Shown here one piece after another: positions 24,862-36,596 of a stretch of 64,000 bases of DNA. This stretch comes from BRHc4a sp049323915 (GTDB taxonomy: Bacteria > Bacillota > Desulfotomaculia > Desulfotomaculales > Desulfocucumaceae). Each line of letters starts with the position of its first letter. Within the stretch, counting starts at the first letter, position 1. The notes under the pieces are model-generated. The model did no database searches. It was not told the origin of the DNA and saw only the letters and a program-made list of their open reading frames with translations. Both the position numbers and the translations under genes were made by a program. The stretch spans positions 62,001-126,000 of the forward strand of contig JBMOPC010000131.1 of NCBI GenBank assembly GCA_049323915.1, in the 5' to 3' direction.

Positions 24862-25392
24862 GTGAAGGTACAGGTGCGCGGAAGAAACGTCGAGGTGACA
24901 GGGGCACTTAAGGAGTATGTGGAAAAGCGCCTGGGAAAACTGGACAAATACATTGACAATCTCGGAGACGCTCAGGTCACTCTAACAGTTGAAAAAGACT
25001 CCCACCGGATTGAGGTAACCATCCCCATCAACGGCATGATACTAAGAGGTGAGGAAGCCACCGTCGATATGTATGCCTCCACCGACATGGTGGTGGAAAA
25101 GCTTGAAAAACAAATTGAAAGGCATAAGGGTAAGCTGCTGAGGCGCATCGGAACCGGCGCCGCCAGGGTGGGCGTCCCTGACATCAGGCAGGCGGCGCCC
25201 GAAGATGACGGGCCGAGGGTGGTAAGGACAAAGAGGTTTGCCATCAAGCCCATGGCCATTGACGAGGCCGTTCTGCAGATGAATTTGCTGGGTCACAGCT
25301 TCTTTGTATTTTCAAATTCTGAAACCGATCAGGTTAATGTGGTATACAGGCGGAAAGACGGGAACTACGGGTTGATTGAACCCACCTTCTAA
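24862..25392 (+). CDS. hpf: ribosome hibernation promoting factor, long form
   Basis: A 176-residue long HPF, which dimerises 70S ribosomes into inactive 100S particles. The N-terminal S30AE domain has MKVQVRGRNVEVTGALKEYV and KLDKYIDNLGDAQVTLTVEK. The C-terminal dimerisation domain has VVRTKRFAIKPMAIDEAVLQ and FFVFSNSETDQVNVVYRRKD with the terminal GLIEP. The GTG start follows AAAGGAG by 11 bases. Sitting just before secA is the common Firmicute arrangement. Confidence 0.96.
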   Translation: MKVQVRGRNVEVTGALKEYVEKRLGKLDKYIDNLGDAQVTLTVEKDSHRIEVTIPINGMILRGEEATVDMYASTDMVVEKLEKQIERHKGKLLRRIGTGAARVGVPDIRQAAPEDDGPRVVRTKRFAIKPMAIDEAVLQMNLLGHSFFVFSNSETDQVNVVYRRKDGNYGLIEPTF

Positions 25393-25409
25393 AAATGCAC
25401 CTTTACCGG

Positions 25410-25431
25410 GGGCGCACGGGTCGTGCGCCCT
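25410..25431 (+). terminator. hairpin between hpf and secA
   Basis: GGGCGCAC (25410-25417) pairs with GTGCGCCC (25423-25430). There is no T-run, so it may be a transcript-stabilising stem rather than a terminator. Confidence 0.5.
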
Positions 25432-25448
25432 CCGCATTTCCCCGGTTC

Positions 25449-25477
25449 TTGCATGTAGCGGTATGCTCTGATAAAAT
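25449..25477 (+). promoter_or_regulatory. candidate promoter of secA
   Basis: TTGCAT (25449-25454), 17-bp spacer, TAAAAT (25472-25477) with TG at 25469-25470 (extended -10). Confidence 0.6.
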
Positions 25478-25513
25478 CTTTTTGTAGTTTTAAAAATGAA
25501 AGGTGATTGAGTC

Positions 25514-28153
<2,640 letters not shown>

Positions 28154-28183
28154 GTATAGCTTATACTGAGAGGATACCAGGTC

Positions 28184-28220
28184 AGAATACAGGAGACAGG
28201 AGACAGAAGACAGAATTTCA
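28184..28220. repeat. heptad repeat flanking long module copy B
   Basis: GGTCAGAATACAGGAGACAG then GAGACAGAAGACAGAAT: five units of the ACAGGAG type. It shares GAATACAGGAG with 4305-4342 and 29563-29600. Confidence 0.85.
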
Positions 28221-28244
28221 AACCGCAGTATACACCAAAGCCAG

Positions 28245-28405
28245 AATGTACGTAGGGGGAGGACCTTTCAGGCCGGAGGACTGTAAGCGCGGACTGAAAA
28301 CCGCACGCGACATGGAAATATTCCCGGCTTATTTGCGGCCCCAGATTTTCATTGCCTGTGGCGCATTATTGTACTGCATGGAGTCTGGCTTCTGACTGCT
28401 GAATT
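28245..28405 (+). repeat. dispersed intergenic repeat, long module, copy B
   Basis: Reads GTACGTAGGGGGAGGACC, TTTCAGG, CCGGAGGACTG, CGGACTGAAAACCGCACG, CGACATGGAA, GGCTTATTTGCGGCCCCAGA and TTTTCATTGCC in that order, colinear with the complement of 1649-1831. It ends in a heptad stretch (GAGTCTGGCTTCTGACTGCT, 28381-28400). It fills the gap between secA and prfB. An 87-codon frame across it is not conserved in copy A. Confidence 0.75.
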
Positions 28406-28432
28406 TTTATAAAAAGACTGGGGTGATGTGGT

Positions 28433-29537
28433 ATGTTTCCCGAACTTAAAAGGGACCTTGATTCCCTTGAGAAACGCATTGCAGATTTGAGGGTTTCTCT
28501 TTGACATAGCCGAAAAGGAGAAACAGGTAAGCCTTTTGGAGCAGAAGATGATGGAACCCGGCTTTTGGGACAACCAGGAGGAGGCCCAGAAGGTCACCCA
28601 GGGGCTGTCTGTTTTAAAAGAGAGCACTTCATCCTTTCAAAGCCTGCAGAAGTTTTCAGAGGACACCGGTGTGCTTCTGGAGCTTGGCCGGGAGGAAGAT
28701 GACCAGGAGGTGGCCCTGGAAGTGCAGGGAGAGATAAAAAAGCTCACCCGGATGGTTGAGGACATGGAGCTGGAGGTGCTGCTTTCCGGTCCCTATGACC
28801 GCAATAATGCCATTATGGCGCTGCATGCCGGGGCCGGGGGCACCGAGGCCCAGGACTGGGTGGAAATGCTTATGCGAATGTACCTGCGCTGGGCTGAGGA
28901 CCACAACTACAAGGCAAATATAGTCGACATCCTTCCCGGAGACGAGGCCGGGGTTAAGAGCGTCACTCTGGAGGTGGTGGGTCTGAACGCCTATGGATAC
29001 CTCCGCTCGGAGAAGGGGGTTCACCGTCTGGTGAGGATTTCTCCTTTTGACGCGGCCGGCCGCCGCCACACTTCCTTTGCCTCGGCTGATGTGCTGCCCG
29101 AGGTCCTGGAGGACCTGGACGTGGATGTTAAGCCGGAGGATTTGAAGGTTGACACTTACCGCTCCGGTGGCGCCGGCGGGCAGCATGTAAACAAAACCGA
29201 TTCTGCGGTGAGGATAACCCATCTGCCCACGGGCATTGTGGTGCAGTGCCAGAGCGAAAGGTCGCAGATATCGAACCGCAATACCGCCATGAAACTATTG
29301 AAGGCCAAGCTTCTGGATCTGGAAATAAAAAAGAAGGAAGCCGAGCTGTCGGCCATGCGGGGGGAGCAGATGGATATAGCCTGGGGAAGCCAGATAAGGT
29401 CATATGTTTTTCACCCTTACAGCCTGGTCAAGGACCACCGCACCGGTGTGGAAGTGGGCAATGTAAACGCCGTGATGAACGGTGAAATAGATGCATTCAT
29501 CTCGGCGTATTTGAGGGAGAGCGCGAGAAAAAGTTAA
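28433..29537 (+). CDS. prfB: peptide chain release factor 2, programmed +1 frameshift
   Basis: RF2 recognises UGA/UAA and releases the finished peptide. The gene begins ATG 28433 behind GGGGTGATG. After 23 codons the frame meets CTT TGA C at 28499-28505, preceded by AGGGTTTCT, the classic autoregulatory shift site; a +1 slip past the UGA continues as DIAEKEKQ in the frame ending at 29537. The joined product is 367 residues, with RISPFDAAGRRHTSF and the catalytic GGQ loop in YRSGGAGGQHVNKTDSAVRI. Low RF2 activity favours the slip, so RF2 controls its own level. A terminator follows at 29637. Confidence 0.97.
28490..28505 (+). promoter_or_regulatory. RF2 programmed frameshift site
   Basis: AGGGTTTCTCTTTGAC: an internal purine-rich AGGG element, then the slippery CTT and the UGA stop followed by C, the least efficient stop context. 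This is the normal layout of bacterial prfB. Confidence 0.95.
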
Positions 29538-29562
29538 TATTGCCAGGGGGGACGGATTTATG

Positions 29563-29600
29563 GTCGGAATACAGGAGCCAGAAGTCAGAAGACAGAATAA
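29563..29600. repeat. heptad repeat after prfB
   Basis: GGTCGGAATACAGGAGCCAG then AAGTCAGAAGACAGAATA. It lies between the prfB stop and its terminator, so it is transcribed as part of the prfB 3' region. Confidence 0.8.
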
Positions 29601-29636
29601 TTTGAGCAGCCCCCGAAAGTGAAGCTTATAGAATTT

Positions 29637-29665
29637 AAGAGCGCTCAAGGCGCTCTTCTTTTTTT
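29637..29665 (+). terminator. rho-independent terminator of prfB
   Basis: AAGAGCGC (29637-29644) pairs with GCGCTCTT (29650-29657) over TCAAG, followed by CTTTTTTTT. The rest of the 298-base gap 29538-29835 holds a heptad repeat and AT-rich DNA with no clear promoter. Confidence 0.92.
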
Positions 29666-29835
29666 CCCCGGGGTGGTTGTTGTTTACAGCCTGGATGACA
29701 TAAGGATGCATTTTTTGCTAAAAAAAAGGAATATCCACACAATAAAAAGAAATACTATGTCGTTTGTAATTGCATTTTATGGCTTTGGAAATGATAGCTT
29801 TCAACACGATTGTTCTCTGAACGGGGTTCGCATAG

Positions 29836-30714
29836 ATGATTTGGAATACACTGGTGGAGTTTGCGGGTGTAACCCTTGGGGTTCTGCTCACCGCGCTGGG
29901 GCTCGATATTTTTCTTATACCAAACAAGATAGCCGCAGGTGGGGTCAGCGGTATAGCCACAGTGCTCCACTATCTGGTTAATGTGCCGGTGGGAATGACC
30001 ATGCTCTTTTTAAACGTGCCCCTCTTTGTCATGGGAATCTACAGGCTGGGGCTTAAATTCGGCTTCAGGTCCCTTTACGGGACAATCAGCCTGCCTTTTC
30101 TAATTGACGCACTGGCTCCCTTTATGCCGGTGCCCACCAGGGACCCGCTGCTGGCGGGCATATTCGGCGGTGTGCTGGTAGGGCTGGGGCTGGGGCTTGT
30201 TTTCAAATACCGGGGCACCACCGGGGGAACCGACCTGGCTGCGGCGGTGCTGCGGACATACACGGGAGCCAATGTCGGGCAGCTTCTGTTCATGGTGGAC
30301 GCCGTAGTGGTACTGGCCGCGGGCTTTGCCTTCAACTCCTGGGAGCTTGCCATGTACGCCCTTATCACTATTTTTGTCACAGCCTGGCTGATAGACATGG
30401 TTCAGGAGGGTATAAGTTTTGCCAAGGCCTTTTTCATAATATCCTCCGAACCGGAGAAAATGGCCTTGGCGGTACTGCGTGAGATGGACAGGGGGGCCAC
30501 TGTGCTGCGCGGCAGGGGGGCCTACTCGGGGATTGACAGGGATGTTTTGCTTGTGGTGGTCAACAGGTCTGAAGTTACCAGGCTGAAGGACCTGATAAAA
30601 AGTATAGACAAGGGGGCCTTTGTTATACTGACCGATGCGCACGAGGTTCTGGGCGAGGGCTTCAAGCCCCTGGATGTTCAGACATCAGGCGCAAGACGCC
30701 GGCCGCCGGGGTGA
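29836..30714 (+). CDS. YitT family membrane protein (DUF161/DUF2179)
   Basis: A 292-residue integral membrane protein. The N-terminal two thirds has five or six helices with FLIPNKIAAGGVSGIATVLH, KYRGTTGGTDLAAAVLRTYT and LYGTISLPFLIDAL, typical of the YitT family. The C-terminal soluble DUF2179 domain has FFIISSEPEKMALAVLREMD and GIDRDVLLVVVNRSEVTRLK. The physiological role of the family is not established. ATG 29836 has a weak GGGG nearby. It ends 46 bases before the transketolase genes. Confidence 0.9.
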   Translation: MIWNTLVEFAGVTLGVLLTALGLDIFLIPNKIAAGGVSGIATVLHYLVNVPVGMTMLFLNVPLFVMGIYRLGLKFGFRSLYGTISLPFLIDALAPFMPVPTRDPLLAGIFGGVLVGLGLGLVFKYRGTTGGTDLAAAVLRTYTGANVGQLLFMVDAVVVLAAGFAFNSWELAMYALITIFVTAWLIDMVQEGISFAKAFFIISSEPEKMALAVLREMDRGATVLRGRGAYSGIDRDVLLVVVNRSEVTRLKDLIKSIDKGAFVILTDAHEVLGEGFKPLDVQTSGARRRPPG

Positions 30715-30760
30715 TGACGGCCTGCTACAGGCGGCCGATAACCAATACAGGAGGTTTGTA

Positions 30761-31588
30761 ATGGACAACAGGGAAAAAGAACTGGAAATGTTGAGGCAAA
30801 GGGCCAATGACATCAGAAAGGACATAGTGGGCATGCTGGGTGAAGCCGGTTCGGGCCACCCCGGCGGGTCCCTCTCGGCGGCCGATATGGTGGCGGCGCT
30901 CTACTTCAAATTTATGCGGATTGATCCCCGGGAGCCGCGCAGGCCGGACAGGGACAGGTTCATATTGTCCAAGGGGCATGCCGCTCCGGTTTTATACGCG
31001 GCCCTGGCCCACAGGGGGTATTTCCCCAGGGAGGAGCTGTCCACCCTTCGCAAGCTGGGCAGCCGGCTCCAGGGCCACCCTGACATGAAGAAGCTGCCGG
31101 GTGTGGAAATGTCAACGGGGTCCCTGGGACAGGGGCTTTCGGTGGCCAACGGAATAGCCCTGGCAGGAAAAATAGACGGGATGGATTACCGGGTCTACGT
31201 ACTGCTTGGCGACGGGGAGACCCAGGAGGGGCAGGTGTGGGAGGCGGCCATGGCGGCGGCCCATTATAGGCTGGACAATGTAACCGCCTTCCTCGACCAC
31301 AACGGCCTGCAGATAGACGGGCCGGTTACCGAGGTTTTGTCGCCTGAGCCACTGGCTGACAAGTGGAGGGCATTCGGGTGGGACGTGCAGGTCATTGACG
31401 GACACGACATGGCCCAGATACTGGATGCGGTGGAAAAGGCCGCTGCTGTAAAGGGAAAGCCCCAGATGATTGTGGCCGAAACGGTTAAGGGGAAAGGTGT
31501 TTCCTTTATGGAAAACCAGGCCGGCTGGCATGGAGTGGCCCCCAAACCGGAGGAAACCCAAAGGGCATTGGAAGAATTAGGCAGCTAG
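30761..31588 (+). CDS. transketolase, N-terminal subunit
   Basis: The thiamine-diphosphate binding half of a split transketolase (275 residues), which works with the next gene in the pentose phosphate pathway. It has GEAGSGHPGGSLSAADMVAA, LSKGHAAPVLYAALA, GSLGQGLSVANGIALA and the ThDP/metal motif LLGDGETQEGQVWEA with LDHNGLQIDG. The ATG at 30761 follows AGGAGG by 7 bases; an open frame extends further upstream but overlaps the YitT gene. Split transketolases are common in anaerobic Firmicutes and archaea. Confidence 0.95.
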   Translation: MDNREKELEMLRQRANDIRKDIVGMLGEAGSGHPGGSLSAADMVAALYFKFMRIDPREPRRPDRDRFILSKGHAAPVLYAALAHRGYFPREELSTLRKLGSRLQGHPDMKKLPGVEMSTGSLGQGLSVANGIALAGKIDGMDYRVYVLLGDGETQEGQVWEAAMAAAHYRLDNVTAFLDHNGLQIDGPVTEVLSPEPLADKWRAFGWDVQVIDGHDMAQILDAVEKAAAVKGKPQMIVAETVKGKGVSFMENQAGWHGVAPKPEETQRALEELGS

Positions 31589-31618
31589 TAGCTATTTCCA
31601 GGTTAGGAGGACAAATTG

Positions 31619-32563
31619 ATGACAAAAAAAACAGCCACCAGGGAGGCGTATGGCAAAGCCCTTGCCGAACTGGGTCATAAAAATCCCCGGGTGGTGGTGC
31701 TGGACGCCGACCTTTCCAAGTCCACCAAGACCGCCGATTTTGCCGGGATTTTTCCGGAGAGGTTTTTCAACATGGGCGTGGCCGAGCAAAACCTTATAGG
31801 CACCGCCGCCGGGCTGGCCGCCGCCGGCAAGATTCCCTTCGCCAGCACCTTCGCGGTATTCGCCACCGGAAGGGCCTTTGACCAGATAAGGAATTCCGTT
31901 GCCTATACGAAGCTTAACGTAAAAATCGCCGCCACTCACGCCGGCATAACAGTGGGTGAGGACGGCGGGTCCCACCAGTCGGTGGAGGACATAGCTCTTA
32001 TGAGGAGCCTTCCCAATATGACAGTTTTTGTTCCCGCGGACGAGGCCGAGACCTTCGGGGCCATTGAGTCCGCCGCCAATATGGACGGTCCGGTGTATAT
32101 AAGGCTGGGGCGGGCCGGTGTGCCTCCCGTTCACGGGGAGGGCTTCAGCTTTCAGCCGGGAAAGGCCGTGGTAATAAGGGAAGGCAGGGACGCCACCGTT
32201 ATAGCGGCCGGAATTATGGTGTCGGCGGCGCTGGAGGCGGCATCGGCGCTGTCAGCAGAGGGTGCTGAAATACGGGTGATCAGCATGCACACCGTAAAGC
32301 CCGTGGATGTTGAGGCCATTGTAGCCGCGGCAAGGGAAACGGGGGCAATCGTCACAGCCGAGGAGCACAGCGTTATTGGCGGCCTGGGCAGCGCAGTGTC
32401 CGAGGTTGTGTGCGAAAACTTCCCGGCGCCGGTCAAAAGGGTGGGGCTCCGGGATGTTTTCGGGGAATCCGGTGCTCCGGCTGATCTGCTTGAAAAATAT
32501 GGACTGACGCCAGGGGCTATAATTGATGCTGTCAAAGAGATTATTAACAGGAAGGTAAAATAA
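31619..32563 (+). CDS. transketolase, C-terminal subunit
   Basis: The pyrimidine-binding and C-terminal half of the split transketolase (314 residues). It reads REAYGKALAELGHKNPRVVV, LDADLSKSTKTADF, FNMGVAEQNLIGTAAGLAAA, FAVFATGRAFDQIRN and THAGITVGEDGGSHQSVEDI, then a transketolase C-terminal domain with VRISMHTVKP-like and TAEEHSVIGGLGSAVSEVV stretches. ATG 31619 follows AGGAGG by 8 bases. The 30-base gap to the first subunit gene implies one transcript. A bidirectional terminator follows. Confidence 0.95.
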   Translation: MTKKTATREAYGKALAELGHKNPRVVVLDADLSKSTKTADFAGIFPERFFNMGVAEQNLIGTAAGLAAAGKIPFASTFAVFATGRAFDQIRNSVAYTKLNVKIAATHAGITVGEDGGSHQSVEDIALMRSLPNMTVFVPADEAETFGAIESAANMDGPVYIRLGRAGVPPVHGEGFSFQPGKAVVIREGRDATVIAAGIMVSAALEAASALSAEGAEIRVISMHTVKPVDVEAIVAAARETGAIVTAEEHSVIGGLGSAVSEVVCENFPAPVKRVGLRDVFGESGAPADLLEKYGLTPGAIIDAVKEIINRKVK

Positions 32564-32582
32564 ATGACTTTATGGGGATGAT

Positions 32583-32612
32583 AAAAAACCCGCAGCTGCT
32601 GCGGGTTTTTTA
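32583..32612. terminator. bidirectional terminator between convergent genes
   Basis: AAAAAACCCGCAG (32583-32595) and CTGCGGGTTTTTT (32599-32611) form a stem flanked by A-run and T-run, so it can end both the transketolase transcript and the converging SLH-protein transcript. Confidence 0.92.
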
Positions 32613-32626
32613 TTCGTGCTGTCATG

Positions 32627-34639
32627 TTACCGTGAAACTATTCTTATTTCTTCTATGCCGCCGTTGTTAAGGCGCAGTTTTACACCCCAGCCGCGCCTGA
32701 TATCTTCCAGCCGGGTAGAGTTCGTATAGCTTACCGTCTGGTCGTAAATTTTATAATTACTGTTAACCGGCAGGGTAAACTCCAGGCGGTGTGACTGCTC
32801 GATTGTTATTCTTTTTCCGGTGAGGTTGGTTCCGGCAACTATTCCTTCCACCGTTATGTTTTTGTCGTCTACTATTTCAACCGACACCACATTGTTGTAG
32901 TCGTTAACCCGTATTTTCACCCTCGTCCCCAGCATTATGTCCCGCAGGCTTACGGAGGCTCCGTTTCTGGTTACCGGAACGCCGGGCTCAATAACATGTT
33001 TTATGGAGTCCACGTATATTCGGGGGTAGCTTCCCACCCAAACATCGGTAACCGTTCCATAAACAGTGGGCAGGCTGCTGTCTTCCATGTATATATCATA
33101 AACTTTTCCACCGCCTCCCACCTTTATGCTCACACTGTCGCCGGGTTTTAAGTCATTAAGTGATATCTGCCGTGTTCCTTTTCTTATACTGGCCCTCAAC
33201 TCCACCTCAAACTCTTTTCTGATGGAATTGTCATCCGTCAACGCGATCAGGCGGTAGAAGGGATCTACAGCCCTTATCTCGGCTTTGTCCGGGTTGAAGG
33301 TTATCAGTGTTATTTCCCGGGCCTCCCCGGATACTGCAGTTACTTTGACCCTGTCTCCATTTTTTAAATCGGTAAACTCCAGCCTGCTGTCCCCCCTGAC
33401 TATCTTCTGGTCGTCAGGCCTGACACTGAATATCCTGCTGTTTCCGAAATCGGTTTTTACTGTGAAGTATCCGGAGAGTATGCTGTTTACCTCACCTGTG
33501 ACCTCCTCGGACTGAAGAATCTTTATGTAATGTATGGAATTATTGTTGACCCTGACTCTTACATATGTCCCGTCGGTAAGATTGGACAGCCCCCTGGCGC
33601 CCGTGCCGTCGGTTATGGTAACCACCTGGGCCAGGGGGTAGACGGTTTCTTTAAAATCGGTATTGCGTAATTTCAGGGCGGAGTCACCGGTTACGGACCT
33701 GTCCACGATCTTTCCGGTAATTTCGGTTTCGGCCGGTATGTCGGTGCTGCCGGCAGTATTAACCGAGCTTTCAAGGTGCCTGACCTTGCTGTTGGAACCC
33801 AGCATTGCCGTTACCTGGTCTCCGGTTTTAAAATCGGCCAGCGAGGAGGGTTTGGAATCCCTGAAAAAAACAGCTCCTGTATCTATCAGCCGGGGTATCT
33901 GGGATCCATCCGCCCTTGTTATGGATATTACCCCCGCAGTGCTGTCCAGGGCGGATACGCTGCCGGAGATTATTCTCTCCGATCCGTAGCTGAACCAGCC
34001 TTCCTGGACGGTTTTGACCATAAGGGCGGCCATCTGCCCCCTTTTCATTATCTGGTTGGGGCCGAATTGTTTGTTTTCAATGCCCTGCATTATGTTGTTC
34101 TGTGTAACGTCGGCAACATAGGGCAGGTAGGTGGGGCTTATTTCCGCAGTGTCGGTGTAGGCAAGCTTCTGGGGATCTCCCTTTGTTTTCAGCTTGTCCC
34201 TGAGGGCCACTGCCACCAGAGTGGCCACCTCCTGCCTGGGTATGGGGTGGCCGAAGAGTAGCTGACCCACGTAGTCCCTGTGAAGAAGGCCCTTCCGGGC
34301 CGCCACCACAAGGTGGCCCTGCCCCCAGAACATCCCCGCAGGGAGGGTTATTCCGCTGTTTTTGTAATCAACGGTGCGGGCCTCTTCTTCCAGGCCCATG
34401 GCCCTTATGATTATTGCTATGGCCTCCAGCCGGGTTACCGGGTCTTCGGGCTTAAAAACCTCGCCGGGATAGCCCTTCATTAAATCCAGGGCATAGGATT
34501 TTTCCACCACCTGCCTTGACCAGTGGCCCTCAGTGTCTTTGAAGGATGCTGCCCCGGCGGCCGGAACGGCCTGGGGGCTTAAAAGAAGACATGCCGCGAT
34601 AACCAGGGAGACGGCTCCGTTGGTGACTCTTCTAAACAC
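32627..34639 (-). CDS. S-layer homology domain protein with repeated beta modules
   Basis: A 670-residue exported protein. The signal peptide is FRRVTNGAVSLVIAACLLLS followed by PQAVPAAGA. Three SLH domains come first (SFKDTEGHWSRQVVEKSYAL; GMFWGQGHLVVAARKGLLHR; YTDTAEISPTYLPYVADVTQ), anchoring it to pyruvylated wall polymer. The remaining 440 residues are six or more beta-rich modules of about 70 residues built on patterns like LKNGDRVKVT, LKPGDSVSIKV and MLGTRVKIRVN. I do not recognise a named family for these. The start is GTG 34639, 7 bases after GGGAGG; the frame is open for 96 more codons upstream, but that part looks non-coding. It converges on the transketolase genes. Confidence 0.9.
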   Translation of the reverse strand: MFRRVTNGAVSLVIAACLLLSPQAVPAAGAASFKDTEGHWSRQVVEKSYALDLMKGYPGEVFKPEDPVTRLEAIAIIIRAMGLEEEARTVDYKNSGITLPAGMFWGQGHLVVAARKGLLHRDYVGQLLFGHPIPRQEVATLVAVALRDKLKTKGDPQKLAYTDTAEISPTYLPYVADVTQNNIMQGIENKQFGPNQIMKRGQMAALMVKTVQEGWFSYGSERIISGSVSALDSTAGVISITRADGSQIPRLIDTGAVFFRDSKPSSLADFKTGDQVTAMLGSNSKVRHLESSVNTAGSTDIPAETEITGKIVDRSVTGDSALKLRNTDFKETVYPLAQVVTITDGTGARGLSNLTDGTYVRVRVNNNSIHYIKILQSEEVTGEVNSILSGYFTVKTDFGNSRIFSVRPDDQKIVRGDSRLEFTDLKNGDRVKVTAVSGEAREITLITFNPDKAEIRAVDPFYRLIALTDDNSIRKEFEVELRASIRKGTRQISLNDLKPGDSVSIKVGGGGKVYDIYMEDSSLPTVYGTVTDVWVGSYPRIYVDSIKHVIEPGVPVTRNGASVSLRDIMLGTRVKIRVNDYNNVVSVEIVDDKNITVEGIVAGTNLTGKRITIEQSHRLEFTLPVNSNYKIYDQTVSYTNSTRLEDIRRGWGVKLRLNNGGIEEIRIVSR

Positions 34640-34983
34640 ATTGATACCTCCCGTATTTTTCCGTATGTAATGTGGACGTCGGGGCTGTGTTTTAAGTTCC
34701 CGGCTTGTTATGTGCATGGGAATGGATTTCCAATTCGCCACCGGGGAGTGATTTTCCTTTTTTAGTCTGATCAGGTCCTTTTTTTTACCGCTGTCTGTCC
34801 GGGGCGGAATGTGCCTGTTTTCTCTGTTTTGCGACTCCGGCCGGCCCGATAAATGATTTAATTTGTTGCTGTCCCGAGAGGACTTCGATAAGGGATTGTC
34901 GAAATAGCTAATATCATTTAGAACCACATACTAACTTTGCCGGATTTCACCGGACGATGCCCGTTTTTTATATGAGGTGGGAA
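34640..34983. other. divergent intergenic region between the SLH gene and ftsE
   Basis: A 344-base gap. On the minus side it gives a long leader (nearly 290 bases) for the SLH gene with no riboswitch recognised. It contains TGTCGAA at 34895-34901, a Spo0A-box-like heptamer, and an AT-rich stretch (34905-34925) that could hold the ftsE promoter. No gene is supported. Confidence 0.5.
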
Positions 34984-35670
34984 ATGATCAACTTTTACAA
35001 TGTGACAAAGGTTTATCCCAATGGTGTTAAAGGACTCAACGATGTTTCGCTGACTATTCATAAAGGGGATTTTGTTTTCCTGGTGGGACCCAGCGGGGCC
35101 GGCAAGTCCACGCTGATAAAGATAATATTCAGGGAGGAGCTGCCTACCAGGGGGCAGGTGCTTTTTTTCGGAAAAAATGTCGCCCGCCTGAGGGGTAGGG
35201 AGATACCTTACCTGAGAAGGAAAATAGGCATGGTTTTCCAGGACTTCAGGCTTTTGCCCAATAAAAGTGTTTTCGAAAATGTAGCCTTCGCCATGGAAGT
35301 TACAGGGGCCTCAACCAAAAAAGTAAGGTCAAGGGTTCCGGAAGTTCTGGAATGGGTTGGTCTGGCTGAAAAGGCCAGGGTTTTTCCATCGCAGCTCTCC
35401 GGAGGTGAGCAGCAGAGGGTTTGCATCGCCCGTGCCATAGTGAACAGCCCCATGGTGCTCATAGCCGATGAGCCCACGGGAAACCTGGACCCCGACACCG
35501 CCTGGGGCCTTATGAAACTGCTCAACGAGATCAACAAATCAGGCACTACGGTGATAATGGCTACCCATGCCCGCGAGATAGTGGACAGCATGAAGAAAAG
35601 GGTTCTGGCCATGGCCGGGGGGAAGGTATGCCGGGACGAGGAAGGCGGGGTATACTGCCATGAGCTTTAA
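34984..35670 (+). CDS. ftsE: cell division ATP-binding protein FtsE
   Basis: A 228-residue ABC ATPase that works with FtsX to switch on a peptidoglycan hydrolase at the division site or cell wall. It begins INFYNVTKVYPNGVKGLNDV, with Walker A GPSGAGKST, KIGMVFQDFRLLPNKSVFEN, the LSGGEQQR signature and Walker B VLIADEPTGNLD. ATG 34984 follows GAGGTGGGAA; the frame is open slightly further upstream. The end overlaps the ftsX start by 11 bases. Confidence 0.96.
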   Translation: MINFYNVTKVYPNGVKGLNDVSLTIHKGDFVFLVGPSGAGKSTLIKIIFREELPTRGQVLFFGKNVARLRGREIPYLRRKIGMVFQDFRLLPNKSVFENVAFAMEVTGASTKKVRSRVPEVLEWVGLAEKARVFPSQLSGGEQQRVCIARAIVNSPMVLIADEPTGNLDPDTAWGLMKLLNEINKSGTTVIMATHAREIVDSMKKRVLAMAGGKVCRDEEGGVYCHEL

Positions 35671-36547
35671 TACCCTTGCCTACTACTGGCGGGAGGCCTT
35701 TAACTCCATTTTCAGGAACAGCTGGCTTTCCATAGCTTCGGTGGGCACCGTGGCGGTGTCTCTTATGATTATTGGTTTTTTTGCACTGCTGGTGATCAAT
35801 GCCAATATTTTGGCCCGGGACATCGAGTCGGGGCTTGAAATTAAGGTTTTTCTGAAGGAAGGACAGTCCAGGGACAGCATCAGCAAAATAAAAGCCGAAA
35901 TTGACAGGATCCCCGGTTTTTCCATGGTGGAGTTTGTATCCAAGGATCAGGCGCTGGAGGAAATGAAAGAAAGCTTAGGCAACCGCAAGGACGTACTGGA
36001 GGGGCTGCAAAACGACAACCCGCTTCCGGACGGGTTCAGGGTCAGGGTTTCCCAGGCCGGCCAGATTCCGGCGCTGGCCGGAAAACTTGCGGATATAGAG
36101 GGAGTGGATCAGGTTGTGTACGGCCAGGGGCTGGTGGAGAAGCTTTTGTCCGCCACTCGCTGGGTGAGGCTTGCCGGGGCGCTGGTTCTGGGGTTTTTGT
36201 GCTTTGCCGCAATTTTCCTGATTTCCACTACAATAAGGATGTCCGTCTTTTCGAGGCGCAGGGAGATAGGGATAATGATACTGCTGGGGGCTACCAACTG
36301 GTTTGTGCGGTTTCCCTACCTTCTCGAAGGGATGATACTGGGGCTTGTGGGCGCGGTACTGGCGGGAGCCGCGGTGTACTTCGGCTACATTTCCATTGCC
36401 GCCCACCTGGACCAGTCGCTGCCCTTCATTCACCCGGTAACTGACCAGAAGGTTATCATGGCCGTGCTGGGAGGCATTCTGGGGATGGGGCTCCTCATAG
36501 GCGCCCTGGGCAGCAGTTTTTCCATAAGGAAGTTTCTGAAAATCTGA
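35660..36547 (+). CDS. ftsX: cell division permease FtsX
   Basis: A 295-residue permease with four transmembrane helices and one large extracellular loop. N-terminal FNTLAYYWREAFNSIFRNSW, then helix 1, a loop of about 120 residues (LEIKVFLKEGQSRDSISKIK; FVSKDQALEEMKESLG), and the C-terminal FtsX core with SVFSRRREIGIMILLGATNW and RFPYLLEGMILGLVGAVLAG. The loop of FtsX normally binds a coiled-coil hydrolase, which fits the M23 protein encoded next. Confidence 0.96.
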   Translation: MSFNTLAYYWREAFNSIFRNSWLSIASVGTVAVSLMIIGFFALLVINANILARDIESGLEIKVFLKEGQSRDSISKIKAEIDRIPGFSMVEFVSKDQALEEMKESLGNRKDVLEGLQNDNPLPDGFRVRVSQAGQIPALAGKLADIEGVDQVVYGQGLVEKLLSATRWVRLAGALVLGFLCFAAIFLISTTIRMSVFSRRREIGIMILLGATNWFVRFPYLLEGMILGLVGAVLAGAAVYFGYISIAAHLDQSLPFIHPVTDQKVIMAVLGGILGMGLLIGALGSSFSIRKFLKI

Positions 36548-36596
36548 TTAAATGTTATCTCTTTAATTTTGCCGCACGGGGAGGTTCCTTGAAGAA

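Noticed and set aside
28433..28504. prfB as a broken gene because of the early TGA
   Set aside because: The CTT TGA C context with the upstream AGGG element is the normal programmed frameshift site of RF2.
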